DNA of 64,000 bases, from positions 1-64,000 of the forward strand of contig NZ_JRPL02000005.1 in NCBI RefSeq assembly GCF_000765905.2, written 5' to 3'. Under the pieces are notes generated by a model. That model saw only the letters and a program-made list of their open reading frames with translations. It was not told the origin of the DNA and made no database searches. Numbering within the stretch: the first letter of the stretch is position 1; each line of letters opens with the position of its first letter. Source of the stretch: Helicobacter trogontum. Its GTDB lineage: Bacteria > Campylobacterota > Campylobacteria > Campylobacterales > Helicobacteraceae. Below are positions 7,763 to 17,242 of the stretch, one piece after another. The position numbers and the translations under genes were made by a program.

Positions 7763-7963
7763 ATGCAAATTTATATTAATGGCGAACATCAAACTATCGC
7801 AGATAATACCACAATAACACAGCTTTTAGAACAACTTGAAGTCGAGGATAAAATTGTTGCAGTATCTTTAAATGCAAATGTAGTTAAAAAAGATACATGG
7901 ACACAAGTTTATCTTAGAGAACATGATAGATTAGAGCTTTTACAATTTATGAGTGGTGGTTGA
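7763..7963 (+). CDS. thiS: Thiamine sulfur-carrier protein ThiS
   Basis: The 66-residue protein has the ubiquitin-like ThiS pattern: MQIYINGE at the start, a short helix with LLEQLEV, 'VAVSLNANVV' and the C-terminal MSGG, whose terminal Gly-Gly is adenylated by ThiF and carries sulfur as a thiocarboxylate for thiazole synthesis. It stands alone between a leftward gene and a non-coding gap, with an AGGAGAG ribosome site. The likely partner adenylyltransferase is encoded at 25667 in this window. Confidence 0.9.
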   Translation: MQIYINGEHQTIADNTTITQLLEQLEVEDKIVAVSLNANVVKKDTWTQVYLREHDRLELLQFMSGG

Positions 7964-8132
7964 TTAAATAAAAAATTATTATTGTATATTTGAGCTACAA
8001 CTTAGTAGATTTGAGTAATATTATATTCTAGATTCTACTTCCTATAGACACATTCTATATCAGATATGTCTAGGGGGAGGTACATTTAACAGATAATATG
8101 TGACAATGATTTTATTATGCAGATTCTCATAC

Positions 8133-8864
8133 TTAATCCCCATTGTTACCACAATCGCAATAAAACATATCATGAAACTCGATGCCATTATCTCTTGTTA
8201 TCATAAGATAACGATAAAAAAGTTCATCCACGCGTTTTTTCAAAAATGCTAAACGTGCAAGGCTTGCATCAATCTTATAGATTGTTCCACCACCATTTAT
8301 ATCATAAACATGTGCATGCTGTGCTATTATATATGCTTCATAGCTATCGCGAAGCTTAAGCCATGCTTTTTGTTCATCAAGTAGTATATCTACTTTCTCA
8401 TTTATGTTTAACCCTGGAGATAACAACTCTTCTCGCAAATCCTTATTCTTCTGTTTTTTTATTTCAGTCTGATAAAGTTTATAATATTTATTTAAGAGTT
8501 TATCATATTCATTGTAAGCATAATGTAGTGCAGCTAGAATACCTTGCGTTGAGCTGAACACACCGCTTAATGATTGATATTCACATTCAATCTGTGCCAC
8601 TTTTATTCGATAAGTTCGCTCCTGTAGAGTTACATTCTTGAGACTAGCCTTTGTCTTCAAGATTTGCTCATCACATTGTGTTTTAACATATTCTTGTTTG
8701 TCTTTACTTGCATTAAAATCCTCAAAAAACTTTTGTAAACTTTCATTGTCAGCAAAAGTAACATTTGCAACTATCATCAATATGAGAAATAATGAAATCT
8801 TAATTCTTACTACCGCTCTTGTTGCACTAGCTACATTAAATAATAATTTTGTAAAAATACACAT
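8133..8864 (-). CDS. Secreted LprI/DUF1311-like protein
   Basis: This 243-residue protein begins with a long basic stretch and one hydrophobic segment (about 20-37) ending in FADN, a signal peptide with an unusually long n-region. The C-terminal part reads 'LLDEQKAWLKLRDSYEAYI' then a GGGTIYKID and 'ARLAFLKKRVDEL', the signature order of LprI/DUF1311 domains (D/EQ-aW--yRD, GGt, lt--R--eL), some of which inhibit lysozyme. The mid part is helical and basic. A TAGGAG site sits three bases from the ATG. It may be paired with the next gene upstream, also secreted. Role in lysozyme resistance is inference. Confidence 0.6.
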   Translation of the reverse strand: MCIFTKLLFNVASATRAVVRIKISLFLILMIVANVTFADNESLQKFFEDFNASKDKQEYVKTQCDEQILKTKASLKNVTLQERTYRIKVAQIECEYQSLSGVFSSTQGILAALHYAYNEYDKLLNKYYKLYQTEIKKQKNKDLREELLSPGLNINEKVDILLDEQKAWLKLRDSYEAYIIAQHAHVYDINGGGTIYKIDASLARLAFLKKRVDELFYRYLMITRDNGIEFHDMFYCDCGNNGD

Positions 8865-8948
8865 AAACTCCTACTCTCCTTTTATGTATTTTCTCATCAA
8901 TATAAAATTTATAACTAATGAAAACTAAAAGATTTGAGATTTCTAATC

Positions 8949-10325
8949 TTATCTATATGGTACACTAGAACTACGAACAAACTCTAACCCTATAATATAT
9001 ATCTTATTATCTATAAAAAATCCTTTTAATCGTAAGCTTGCACTGCTCTCATAATGATGACCGCTAGCATCTTCCGTCAAATGTGCCTCAAAACTATCCG
9101 CAAGACTTAATTTTTGAGATTGTTTTGTGTTTGTAAAAGCGGTATATGAACTTGTGACATTGGGCTGTAATGCAAACAATGATGTAACATGTCTGTGTGT
9201 AACTTCCTCATATTTCAAACTTGCTTGATTAGCAATGAGGGCTTTAAGCATATTATCATCACATCCTACTTCTGTGCAAACGCCAATTAAGGCTTTTTGC
9301 ATATTTTCACTCCCATCAAACACCCACAAACGTACAAAAACATTGCTATATTGACAAAACTCTCTAGAACAATCTTTATCTTCGCTACTTACTAAACTAT
9401 GCTTTATGCGTGTAAAACCGTAATGTGTGGGCAGCCACTTTTTCCTATCATTTGGGATTTGCGCTAGATCAATACGATATGCAAAGTTGTTCGCATTATC
9501 TTTTGTGCATTCTCTATATTGAGCTACTTTTGGATAGAGTTTATCACATCGCTCAAGCTCTCTTTGTCTTTGTCGCTCTATCTGTTCCTTTTCTTGTATA
9601 ATGCGTTTTACTTCTTTGTCATTTTTTAAAGCTTCCCTTCGACAAGCATTAAAATCTCTTTTCCTTGCAGTCTCGTTGAGACCACGAATATTGTTAACAA
9701 TACCCAGCAATGACGCCTTTTGCTCTTCTAAGCATGCATTGCAAGAAGCTATATTTTTGCAATTATTGTAAAAATTCTTTTGTGCCTTTTCATATCGAAG
9801 ACTAAGTGAGCCAAAATCAAATTTATCGTATGCTTGAGACCTACATTCATCATAAAACTTATTTGCAGTCTTGCTCGGAGCTTTTTTACAAAGTCTTTCA
9901 TAGTGTGTTGCCCTATCCTCAAGCATAAGTGTTGCTATCGGATTAAACGATTGTTGTAAGGTAAGCTCAAAACACTTTTTGCTAGATTCCAAGCCTTTTT
10001 GTGTTACCTTGCTCCCTTCAATATTTTTGCCAACAACTAACTTAGTTTGATTAAAGCATTCCATAAGACGATCTTCAAGATTACCTTTTGTATTTTCTGT
10101 CTGTAAAGATGAAATGCTACCAGGCTGTGTAGCGGCAAGTACAGGCACTTGCAACACTAGGAGAAAAAATATGCTAAATATAAGAATGAGTTGTTTTGCA
10201 TATATTTTAGATTCTATTTTGTCTAAAGCATTATAAAAAAGATATTTTACTCTATCATAAAATACATTTTGATTATAATATGACACAGCGTGTTGTGCAT
10301 CTTGATTTTTTGCAAATATCTTCAC
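8949..10325 (-). CDS. Cysteine-rich exported protein of unknown function
   Basis: I do not recognise this 458-residue protein. It starts at GTG with a strong AAGGAG site. Residues 1-42 are hydrophilic; a hydrophobic segment at about 43-63 ends in LAATQ, so it is exported or anchored. The mature part has about 14-15 cysteines, many in C-x(n)-C pairs (for example NNCKNIASCNACLEE), and a charged helical stretch of Glu/Arg/Gln around 235-255. The C-terminal third is rich in strands and has no cysteines near its end. It lies 84 bases upstream of the LprI-like gene in the same direction. Periplasmic disulfide-bonded protein is the most that can be said. Confidence 0.55.
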   Translation of the reverse strand: MKIFAKNQDAQHAVSYYNQNVFYDRVKYLFYNALDKIESKIYAKQLILIFSIFFLLVLQVPVLAATQPGSISSLQTENTKGNLEDRLMECFNQTKLVVGKNIEGSKVTQKGLESSKKCFELTLQQSFNPIATLMLEDRATHYERLCKKAPSKTANKFYDECRSQAYDKFDFGSLSLRYEKAQKNFYNNCKNIASCNACLEEQKASLLGIVNNIRGLNETARKRDFNACRREALKNDKEVKRIIQEKEQIERQRQRELERCDKLYPKVAQYRECTKDNANNFAYRIDLAQIPNDRKKWLPTHYGFTRIKHSLVSSEDKDCSREFCQYSNVFVRLWVFDGSENMQKALIGVCTEVGCDDNMLKALIANQASLKYEEVTHRHVTSLFALQPNVTSSYTAFTNTKQSQKLSLADSFEAHLTEDASGHHYESSASLRLKGFFIDNKIYIIGLEFVRSSSVPYR

Positions 10326-10607
10326 GATCGCTCCTTGATGTGAATACCTTATAATTGTATTATAATCAAATAGTATAGTTATTTGGTGCTTGATAATTTT
10401 AAATTATTTAATTTATTTAAACATTGTTATTTTGCTGAATACATAGAATTTAACAATAAAAGTTTTGAGTTTTAGATCCAAAATGAGCTAAATATCACTA
10501 AATTTCACTATCTTAGAATGCAACCACATCATTTCTATCAATAAAAATAGATAGAAATAAGTTATAGTTATCTTTCATTGTTGTTTGTAATCATAGAATC
10601 ATATACT

Positions 10608-11735
10608 TTAAATAAGATTTTTACTGAAATACCTACTCAAATCATCAGCAAAAAGTGTTACGATTAGTTTATCTTCTATTGTTTCAGCAAGTTTTAAGCA
10701 TGCTTGTAAACACGCACCCGATGAGATTCCCACAAGTAACCCTTCCTCTTTTGCCAAGATTCTAAGCCCATCATATGCCTCTTCATCGCTAATCTTCTGC
10801 ACCATATCTATAAAGCGAGTATCCATAGTTTTTGGAATAAAATTATTTCCAATACCCTCAATATTAGCACACCCTTCTTTGCCTCCACCAATCACAGAGC
10901 CAATGGGATCGCACAATACACTCTTTATCCTAGAATCTTGCTCTTTGAGGTATTGTGCAACACCGCTAAAGCTACCACCACTTCCAGCACCACACACAAA
11001 ATAATCTAATATAGGCTTTACCTTGTGTTGTTGCATGTTCTCTGCATAATTAATACCATAAGATTCTGCGTTATTAACTGCATCATGTTTATCCAATGTG
11101 TTTTTAGACTGACTTAAAGGCTGCAATTCCTTTGTATAGTTATCCCCATATGAATTCTCACTTAATGATTGCAATTTTATTTGGCAAGAATCTGTATTAT
11201 TCCACACATTAGAACCCATATCTAAGCTTCTTACTCCCTGCATTTCTGCATAAATTTCTTTTGCAGTAGTCAAGTAATGTGCTTGTGGGTTAAGTGGATT
11301 CTCAAACTGATGTAAGCTAAAAGAGTGTGGGGTAGAATCTAGCAATTCCTTTGCCTTATCAATTGCCCCTTGTATACCTAACTCTTTTGGCGTATTAATA
11401 ACTTCAGCCCCTAAAGCCCGCATTAAAATCTGCTTTTCAATAGAAAACTTATCAGGCACAACTAAAATTGCCTTAAGATTGAAATGCAGACATACAAAAG
11501 CAATCCCTAGCCCAGTATTACCTGCAGTCGCCTCTATCACTACAGAATCCTTGTGGAGTTTTCCTGCCTCTTTTGCTCCCTGTAAAATGTGTAATGCCAC
11601 CCTATCTTTTACGCCCCCTGCAGGATTGTATGATTCTAATTTAGCAAAAATGCGATTGTTGTTTGGAATCTTTATGCGAGATAATTCCACAAGTGGAGTG
11701 TTGCCAATGAGTTCGAGACTAGAATGGAAACGCAT
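10608..11735 (-). CDS. cysK: Cysteine synthase / cystathionine beta-synthase-type PLP enzyme with internal insertion
   Basis: The fold-type II PLP enzyme makes cysteine or cystathionine. Visible blocks are NPAGGVKDR with the PLP lysine, ATAGNTGLG for the substrate loop, CGAGSGG for phosphate binding and SSGA near the C-terminus. At 375 residues it is about 65 longer than usual, because a Ser/Asn/Gln-rich, low-complexity segment (about 173-238) separates YAEMQ from the strand KPILDYFVCGAGSGG. The pairing with the adjacent metB-type gene matches the H. pylori locus whose enzymes were assigned to reverse transsulfuration (methionine to cysteine). The gene starts five bases after the metB stop. 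The insertion is in frame and has neighbours' codon use. Confidence 0.88.
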   Translation of the reverse strand: MRFHSSLELIGNTPLVELSRIKIPNNNRIFAKLESYNPAGGVKDRVALHILQGAKEAGKLHKDSVVIEATAGNTGLGIAFVCLHFNLKAILVVPDKFSIEKQILMRALGAEVINTPKELGIQGAIDKAKELLDSTPHSFSLHQFENPLNPQAHYLTTAKEIYAEMQGVRSLDMGSNVWNNTDSCQIKLQSLSENSYGDNYTKELQPLSQSKNTLDKHDAVNNAESYGINYAENMQQHKVKPILDYFVCGAGSGGSFSGVAQYLKEQDSRIKSVLCDPIGSVIGGGKEGCANIEGIGNNFIPKTMDTRFIDMVQKISDEEAYDGLRILAKEEGLLVGISSGACLQACLKLAETIEDKLIVTLFADDLSRYFSKNLI

Positions 11736-11739
11736 TGCT

Positions 11740-12894
11740 CTAACTTTGTTTTGAATTATCTATTGCTTGATTTAAATCATCAAGCAAATCTTTAGCATAC
11801 TCAATACCAACAGATAAACGTATAAGATTCTCACTAATCCCCATTTGCTCACGTAAATCTTTTGGAATGGAAGCATGTGTCATACTCGCAGGATGGCAAA
11901 GCAAACTCTCTACTCCCCCAAGACTTTCCGCTAAAACAATAATACGTGTAGATTTAAAAAAGATTCTATAATCATAATTTGGCTTTAAAGTAAAGCTAAG
12001 CATACCCCCACCACCTCTTGCTTGAGCTTTTTGAATCTCATATTCGCTATCACTTGCCAGTCCTGGATAATATACCTTCTCTACCGCCTTATGCTCACTT
12101 AGAGCTTCTGCTAGAAACAATGCATTTTCACAATGCCTTTGCATCCTTAAGCCCAAAGTTTTCATACCGCGAATAAGCAAAAAGCTATCAAAAGGTGCCA
12201 ACACGCCGCCAATGCTATTTTGCAAAAATCCTATACGTTCGGCTAAGCTCTCATCATTTACCACTACAAGCCCAGCAACAAGATCGCTATGTCCACCAAG
12301 ATACTTTGTTGCAGAATGCACTACAATATCAATGCCAAGCTTTAAGGGTTGTTGTAAATAGGGTGTCATGAAAGTATTATCTACAATGCTTAATATACCT
12401 TTTTTCTTACAGAGATCTGCAACCTTTGCCAAGGGTGTAACACTTAAAAGCGGATTTGCTGGACTTTCTATCAATACTGCTTTGATTTCAGGTGTAATCG
12501 CAGAGTTAAGCACATCTAAATCTCTTGTGTCTACAATTTTATAGCCGATGTTAAAATTCTTAAAAACTTTATCTAAGATTCTAAAAGTTCCACCATAGAC
12601 ATTTTGTGAGATAATGATAGAATCTCCACTTTTAAAGAGGCTTAAAATCGTACCAAGAGCCGCCATGCCTGATGCAAAAGCAAAGCCAAACTTTCCTCCC
12701 TCACATTCAGCAATGAGGCTTTCTATCCCATCTCTTGTAGGGTTCTTGGTGCGAGAGTATTCATAACCTCTATGTTTGCCTAGCTCGTCTTGTGCGTAGG
12801 TAGAAGTTTGAAAAATAGGCGTATTTACCGCACCAGTACGTGGGTCTGTGGTTGCCCCTCCATGTATTAGTGTTGTATCAAGAGTGCTGTTCAT
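11740..12894 (-). CDS. metB: Cystathionine gamma-synthase/lyase family enzyme
   Basis: The 384-residue protein belongs to the Cys/Met metabolism PLP family. It shows the N-terminal 'TTDPRTGAVNTPIFQTSTY', the YEYSRTKNPTR active-site block, and the PLP lysine in HSATKYLGGHSD. Length is normal. It is followed five bases later by the cysK-type gene, so the pair probably runs cystathionine formation and cleavage together. Which direction (synthase or lyase) cannot be read from sequence; the H. pylori counterpart has been assigned lyase activity (MccB). The start has an AAGGAT site. Confidence 0.9.
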   Translation of the reverse strand: MNSTLDTTLIHGGATTDPRTGAVNTPIFQTSTYAQDELGKHRGYEYSRTKNPTRDGIESLIAECEGGKFGFAFASGMAALGTILSLFKSGDSIIISQNVYGGTFRILDKVFKNFNIGYKIVDTRDLDVLNSAITPEIKAVLIESPANPLLSVTPLAKVADLCKKKGILSIVDNTFMTPYLQQPLKLGIDIVVHSATKYLGGHSDLVAGLVVVNDESLAERIGFLQNSIGGVLAPFDSFLLIRGMKTLGLRMQRHCENALFLAEALSEHKAVEKVYYPGLASDSEYEIQKAQARGGGGMLSFTLKPNYDYRIFFKSTRIIVLAESLGGVESLLCHPASMTHASIPKDLREQMGISENLIRLSVGIEYAKDLLDDLNQAIDNSKQS

Positions 12895-13359
12895 AACAAT
12901 CCTTTTTATAAATTATTATATATGTATCTTTAAATATATAAAGTTACATAATTTATATCTAGTAAAATACTAAAATTTACATATATTGTAATTATTGTTA
13001 TTTTAACAAAAAAATTGTTTACTTTTGTTAATACAGCTAATACTTAATCTCCAACATACTAAAATCACAAAATACATAAAAGAAGTGCTTATAGCCAGAT
13101 ATTTACTATTGCACCAAAGCTTTTATGTTTATATCAAACCACTTGGTTGCTTTGTATTTGAGAACTTTTTTATTAATTTTCATATATAACGCAAAAATTA
13201 ACCATAATAATGCAACACATAACAAAGAATGCATTACAAAATATTCGACATAAATAGTTTGAAGACAACAAGGATAAAAAAGATTCTAAACACAAAAATC
13301 TTTACATGAGATGACTTAATACTACCCCTCCTTTTTATACAAAATAACTTTAAATTATT
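12895..13359. other. Non-coding AT-rich gap
   Basis: The 465 bases between metB and lutC hold no open frame with family features and no hairpin with a T-run that I can see. They must contain the promoter of the leftward metB-cysK pair and the end of the lut transcript. Runs such as TATATGTATC and AATATATAAAG are compatible with -10 boxes but are not decisive. Confidence 0.5.
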
Positions 13360-14007
13360 TCACTCATATAGCACAACATATACATTCTGTGGTCCATGCA
13401 CACCAAACACAGTCTGCAACTCAATATCAGCCGTCCTGCTAGGTCCTGCTAAAAATACAATATTTGTTGGCAAATTGGAATCTTGTCCACTAGTTCTTAG
13501 TATCTTAAATGCAGCAAAGAGATTTGGCACAATAGAATCTTTATGTAGTAAGATGATACAAGTTTTAACAACAAGTGAAGCTAATCGAGGATTACACTCA
13601 CTCGTCCCAAGTCCAACTATACCAAGATTTGCAACGCCGACTTGAGCATGCAAGATACTTGCTTCAATACTAAAAAGCTTATCACGTATAGAATCTACGC
13701 TTGTGTCATAGAGCATTGTTTGCGTTTGCAAAGATTCTACAGAGAAGTCTTGCATATTCACAATATTTTTTGCACAAAGCAGCTCTTTAATATCGCATTT
13801 CCTAATAATCTCATTTATGCTATGCGATAGAGAATCCTTTGTTGTTGTTATAAGATGTGCCATATTTGCTTTTTGATACTGCGTATAAACAGAAAGCAAA
13901 TCCTCTCTATCATATATCATTGTATCAAAATATGCGGGTTGAACTGATTGTATAGGATTTGTGCGACTTGCTTCACGCACTGCTTGTAAAATGCTGTCTC
14001 TACTCAT
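13360..14007 (-). CDS. lutC: Lactate utilisation protein LutC
   Basis: LutC is one of three subunits of the LutABC L-lactate dehydrogenase that feeds electrons to the respiratory chain. This 215-residue protein has the family's conserved block: ASILHAQVGVANLGIVGLGTSE, then a basic 'AGPSRTADIE' and GVHGP near the end. The start overlaps the lutB stop by eight bases, so the genes are coupled. LutA, the cysteine-rich third subunit, is not in this window. Confidence 0.88.
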   Translation of the reverse strand: MSRDSILQAVREASRTNPIQSVQPAYFDTMIYDREDLLSVYTQYQKANMAHLITTTKDSLSHSINEIIRKCDIKELLCAKNIVNMQDFSVESLQTQTMLYDTSVDSIRDKLFSIEASILHAQVGVANLGIVGLGTSECNPRLASLVVKTCIILLHKDSIVPNLFAAFKILRTSGQDSNLPTNIVFLAGPSRTADIELQTVFGVHGPQNVYVVLYE

Positions 14008-15463
14008 AGATTACCCCTTTCATTTTCTTTATCTTTGCATGGAGATTTCCATTTAATGTTGGCATTTCGTGATTTTGCAACCATTTACCAAGCATACCTT
14101 TTTGCGCGAATGGAGATTGTGCGACATAATGCAACAATGGTGAAAAAATATGCATCATTTTAAACGCCATACGCCACTTAAAGCCACTTGTTGCTGCCTT
14201 GCTAAACTGATGCATCATCTTTTGTTCTTTGGGATCTCTATGCGTCTCATGATAGCCTGCTATCTTCATGCGTCCCTGCCCCACTTTTTCACTACGCAAA
14301 TCACGTATAAGCTCAGCTAATGGGATTTTAACTGGACACTTTTCACTACATCGCCCACACAAACTACATAAATTTGTCATATATCCGCAGTTATTTAACC
14401 CAAAAATTTGTGGTGAAATAACTTCACCAATTGGTCCAGGATATGTTACAAGATAGGAGTGCCCTCCAATTTTGTCATACACTGGGCAATGATTAAGACA
14501 TGTACCACAGCGAATACAACTCAAGGCTTTATGGAAATGCGGCTCAGCAAGCATTTTTGATCGATTGTTATCAAGCATAATAATATGCACTTCCTTTGGT
14601 CCATCAAGCTCTTTCTCTTTTCTTGGACTTGAGATAATATTATTATAACAAGTAATGGGTGCACCTGTAGCCGATGGTACAAGCAAGGTATCCAACACAC
14701 ATGCATCTTCGAAACTTTCAACAAGTTTTTCAATACCACAAATTGCCACATGAATATCACATGCACTAGAACTCATGCGTCCATTACCTTCATTCTCAAG
14801 TAGCCAAATAGCCCCTTCATTTGCAATGGCAAAATTAACACCTGTTAAACCCATTTTAAAACTTTGAAATTGATTGCGTAAATGCACTCTTGCAATACCA
14901 TTCAACTCTTCTGGAACATTTGTAAATTTCACCTTAAGGTTTTCTTCAAAAATTTTCCCAATTTGATTGCGATTTTTATGAATAGCTGGAACCACAATAT
15001 GCACCGGAGTTTCATCTATAAGTTGAATAATGAGTTCACCTAAATCAGTTTCTACTGCTTTTACACCCTTTTTCTTTAAGAAAGCATTTAGATGGATTTC
15101 TTCGCTTGCCATAGACTTACCCTTGAGGATAGTATCTACATTTTTTTCTTTGGCAAGATTGTAGATAATTTCGTTTGCTTCTTTAGAATCTTTTGCCCAA
15201 TGCACTTTTATGCCCTGCTTTGTTGCATTAGATTCAAACCTTTCTAAAAGCTCTGGTAAATTACTTAATGCACGTTGTTTAATTTGCCTACCAAGTTCAC
15301 GTAAGCCTTCCCAGTCATAATAACGGTTAGCAATCAATTTTTGTCTGTTTGCTTTTAAAGCATCCATAGATGATTTTAAATTTGTACGTAATTGAGAATC
15401 GCTTAAATGTGTAACAATAGAATCATGATATTGCGTTGGTGAATAGTATGTATTTGCACTCAT
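14000..15463 (-). CDS. lutB: Lactate utilisation iron-sulfur protein LutB
   Basis: The 487-residue protein carries the N-terminal LUD domain (about 60-300) and two [4Fe-4S] motifs, CIRCGTCLNHCPVYD and CSLCGRCSEKCPVK (about 318-390), followed by the C-terminal LutB region. It passes electrons from lactate oxidation onward. I chose the ATG at 15463, seven bases from an AGAGG site; a GTG directly before it would add one residue. Overlaps lutC by eight bases. Upstream there is no lutA or lactate permease, unlike H. pylori, where the three genes are contiguous. Confidence 0.9.
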   Translation of the reverse strand: MSANTYYSPTQYHDSIVTHLSDSQLRTNLKSSMDALKANRQKLIANRYYDWEGLRELGRQIKQRALSNLPELLERFESNATKQGIKVHWAKDSKEANEIIYNLAKEKNVDTILKGKSMASEEIHLNAFLKKKGVKAVETDLGELIIQLIDETPVHIVVPAIHKNRNQIGKIFEENLKVKFTNVPEELNGIARVHLRNQFQSFKMGLTGVNFAIANEGAIWLLENEGNGRMSSSACDIHVAICGIEKLVESFEDACVLDTLLVPSATGAPITCYNNIISSPRKEKELDGPKEVHIIMLDNNRSKMLAEPHFHKALSCIRCGTCLNHCPVYDKIGGHSYLVTYPGPIGEVISPQIFGLNNCGYMTNLCSLCGRCSEKCPVKIPLAELIRDLRSEKVGQGRMKIAGYHETHRDPKEQKMMHQFSKAATSGFKWRMAFKMMHIFSPLLHYVAQSPFAQKGMLGKWLQNHEMPTLNGNLHAKIKKMKGVIYE

Positions 15464-15860
15464 CACAAAACCTCTCTTTAAATTAGAATCTTCTATCCAA
15501 ATATTCTAGCGATATTCTACAATTTTTATTTTTATTTACGTGATTTTATGAATGTGAAATGTAAAATAAGGAAAATTAGTAAAGTTTCCATGGGAATTAG
15601 TGGATATTTGTATTCTAGGAGGCTAGATTTAATTAAAGTTTTATGTTCTTCTAAAAACATACACACATGTTCTACATCACACATGAAAGATTATTTAAGA
15701 TTTAAGCCTTATGACAAGTTATACCTAAAACCTTACATACATGCTTCACAAATACTAATGATGATATTCTCATCATATTAAACCTAGTCAATCAGACTAG
15801 AAGGAGTTACAAAGAAGGCAGAATTAATTCAAATTATAATCTCATTTATTATACATTAAA
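15464..15860. other. Gap between ureH and lutB
   Basis: A rightward open frame of 77 codons at 15548-15781 has an AAGGA-like site after its ATG rather than before it, no recognisable domain and atypical composition, so I do not call it a gene. The stretch should contain the lutB promoter on the minus strand. No terminator with a T-run is visible after ureH. Confidence 0.45.
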
Positions 15861-16619
15861 TTATCCGCAAAGCTTAATTTGCAGATCCAATAAATCTTCA
15901 CTCTCGTTTGCAAGAGCCTTTATAATAATAATATCACCATGCACACTTAGGGCTGCATATATCTTAGAATCTTCTATGACACTTTGCAACTTTTCTACAT
16001 CTGCACTTTTATCATAAATCAAAAAATGCAAGTAGTGTGTAAAATTATGAAACATACAGATATTTGTAAGATACATGTTGTCTGGCTTTAGATTCATATT
16101 ATCATAAAATAATAGTATATTGTTTTTGTAGATAAAGAGCTTTTGGTGAAAATGCTTAAATAAAAAGATTTCATCTCGAGCTATGCGTCCTGCACAAAAA
16201 ATCTCACCATAATAAAGTGTAGAGTTTTCTTGCAGATGTATTGTGGTTGTATTCTTAAAGCTTGAGTTAGCAAAAGGAATACAGGGCAATGGCGTATATA
16301 TAAGAAATGCATTATCAGCAATATTTAATGCTGTGTTACGCATAGCGTAGTCATTTTGTGTATTATGGATTTTTTCATAGCTTTGTGAAGTGATTTTTAA
16401 CTTACTATACTCTTGTATATCAAATACTATTGTTTGTTTATCCCCTGCCATAAGCCCTGCTGATACATTGAGAAGCATAATATTTGCCATATCATTTTCA
16501 TACAGTGGAGCTATAAGCTTCAAAGGTGGGGTAAAAAACATAGATTCTATAATTGTTTTTCCATTCACGCCTTTTTTTGTACGGCAGTAGAGATTACTCT
16601 CTTGTGCGTAACTACTCAC
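15861..16619 (-). CDS. ureH: Urease accessory protein UreH (UreD)
   Basis: UreH (UreD elsewhere) is the scaffold that binds apo-urease and, with UreF and UreG, delivers nickel. The 252-residue protein contains the family's '[14 protein letters not shown]' and '[14 protein letters not shown]' blocks and '[14 protein letters not shown]'. Length is close to the H. pylori protein. Its start overlaps the end of ureG by four bases (ATGA-type overlap). It is the last gene of the operon; no nickel-transport genes follow it here. Confidence 0.95.
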   Translation of the reverse strand: MSSYAQESNLYCRTKKGVNGKTIIESMFFTPPLKLIAPLYENDMANIMLLNVSAGLMAGDKQTIVFDIQEYSKLKITSQSYEKIHNTQNDYAMRNTALNIADNAFLIYTPLPCIPFANSSFKNTTTIHLQENSTLYYGEIFCAGRIARDEIFLFKHFHQKLFIYKNNILLFYDNMNLKPDNMYLTNICMFHNFTHYLHFLIYDKSADVEKLQSVIEDSKIYAALSVHGDIIIIKALANESEDLLDLQIKLCG

Positions 16620-17221
16620 GCTAAATCCTCTAAAAGTGCATACTTTTTAATCCAAGCGACTACTTCTTGCAGTCCAACCTTATTTTTAATATTTGTGAAT
16701 ATAAAGGGTTTATCTCCACGCATTTTTTTAGAATCTCTATCCATCACCTCAAGACTTGCCCCAACATGTTCTGCCAAATCAATCTTATTGATAATAAGTA
16801 GATCTGAACGTGTAATCCCTGGACCACCTTTTCTTGGAATTTTATCACCACCTGAAACATCGATGACAAAAATCGTGAAATCTGCCAACTCTGGGCTAAA
16901 AGTTGCAGAGAGATTATCTCCACCACTTTCAATAAAGAGAATTTCTAATTCACTAAATCTAGCCGACATTTCCTCTACTGCACAAAGATTCATAGAGGCA
17001 TCTTCTCGTATAGCAGTATGCGGACAACCACCTGTCTCTACACCTATAATCCTATCTTCTGGTAAGACAGAATTCTTGCACATAAAATTTGCATCTTCTT
17101 TTGTGTAAATATCATTTGTTATAACAGCAACTGAATAATCATCACTCATAAGTCTTGTCAAACTCTCAATGAGAGCAGTCTTACCGCTACCCACTGGACC
17201 ACAGATTCCAATCTTTACCAT
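16616..17221 (-). CDS. ureG: Urease accessory GTPase UreG
   Basis: UreG is the SIMIBI GTPase that carries nickel into the urease activation complex. The 201-residue sequence begins [18 protein letters not shown] (Walker A) and shows the metal-binding '[15 protein letters not shown]' Cys-Pro-His motif, the Mg-binding [15 protein letters not shown] and the NKIDL guanine-specificity block. Length is typical. It is flanked by ureF (21 bases upstream) and ureH (4-base overlap). Confidence 0.97.
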   Translation of the reverse strand: MVKIGICGPVGSGKTALIESLTRLMSDDYSVAVITNDIYTKEDANFMCKNSVLPEDRIIGVETGGCPHTAIREDASMNLCAVEEMSARFSELEILFIESGGDNLSATFSPELADFTIFVIDVSGGDKIPRKGGPGITRSDLLIINKIDLAEHVGASLEVMDRDSKKMRGDKPFIFTNIKNKVGLQEVVAWIKKYALLEDLA

Positions 17222-17242
17222 AATTTATCCTTTTTATAAAAA

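Noticed and set aside
15548-15781. 77-codon rightward frame between ureH and lutB
   Set aside because: No ribosome site before its ATG, no recognisable domain and no conserved neighbour; likely chance.
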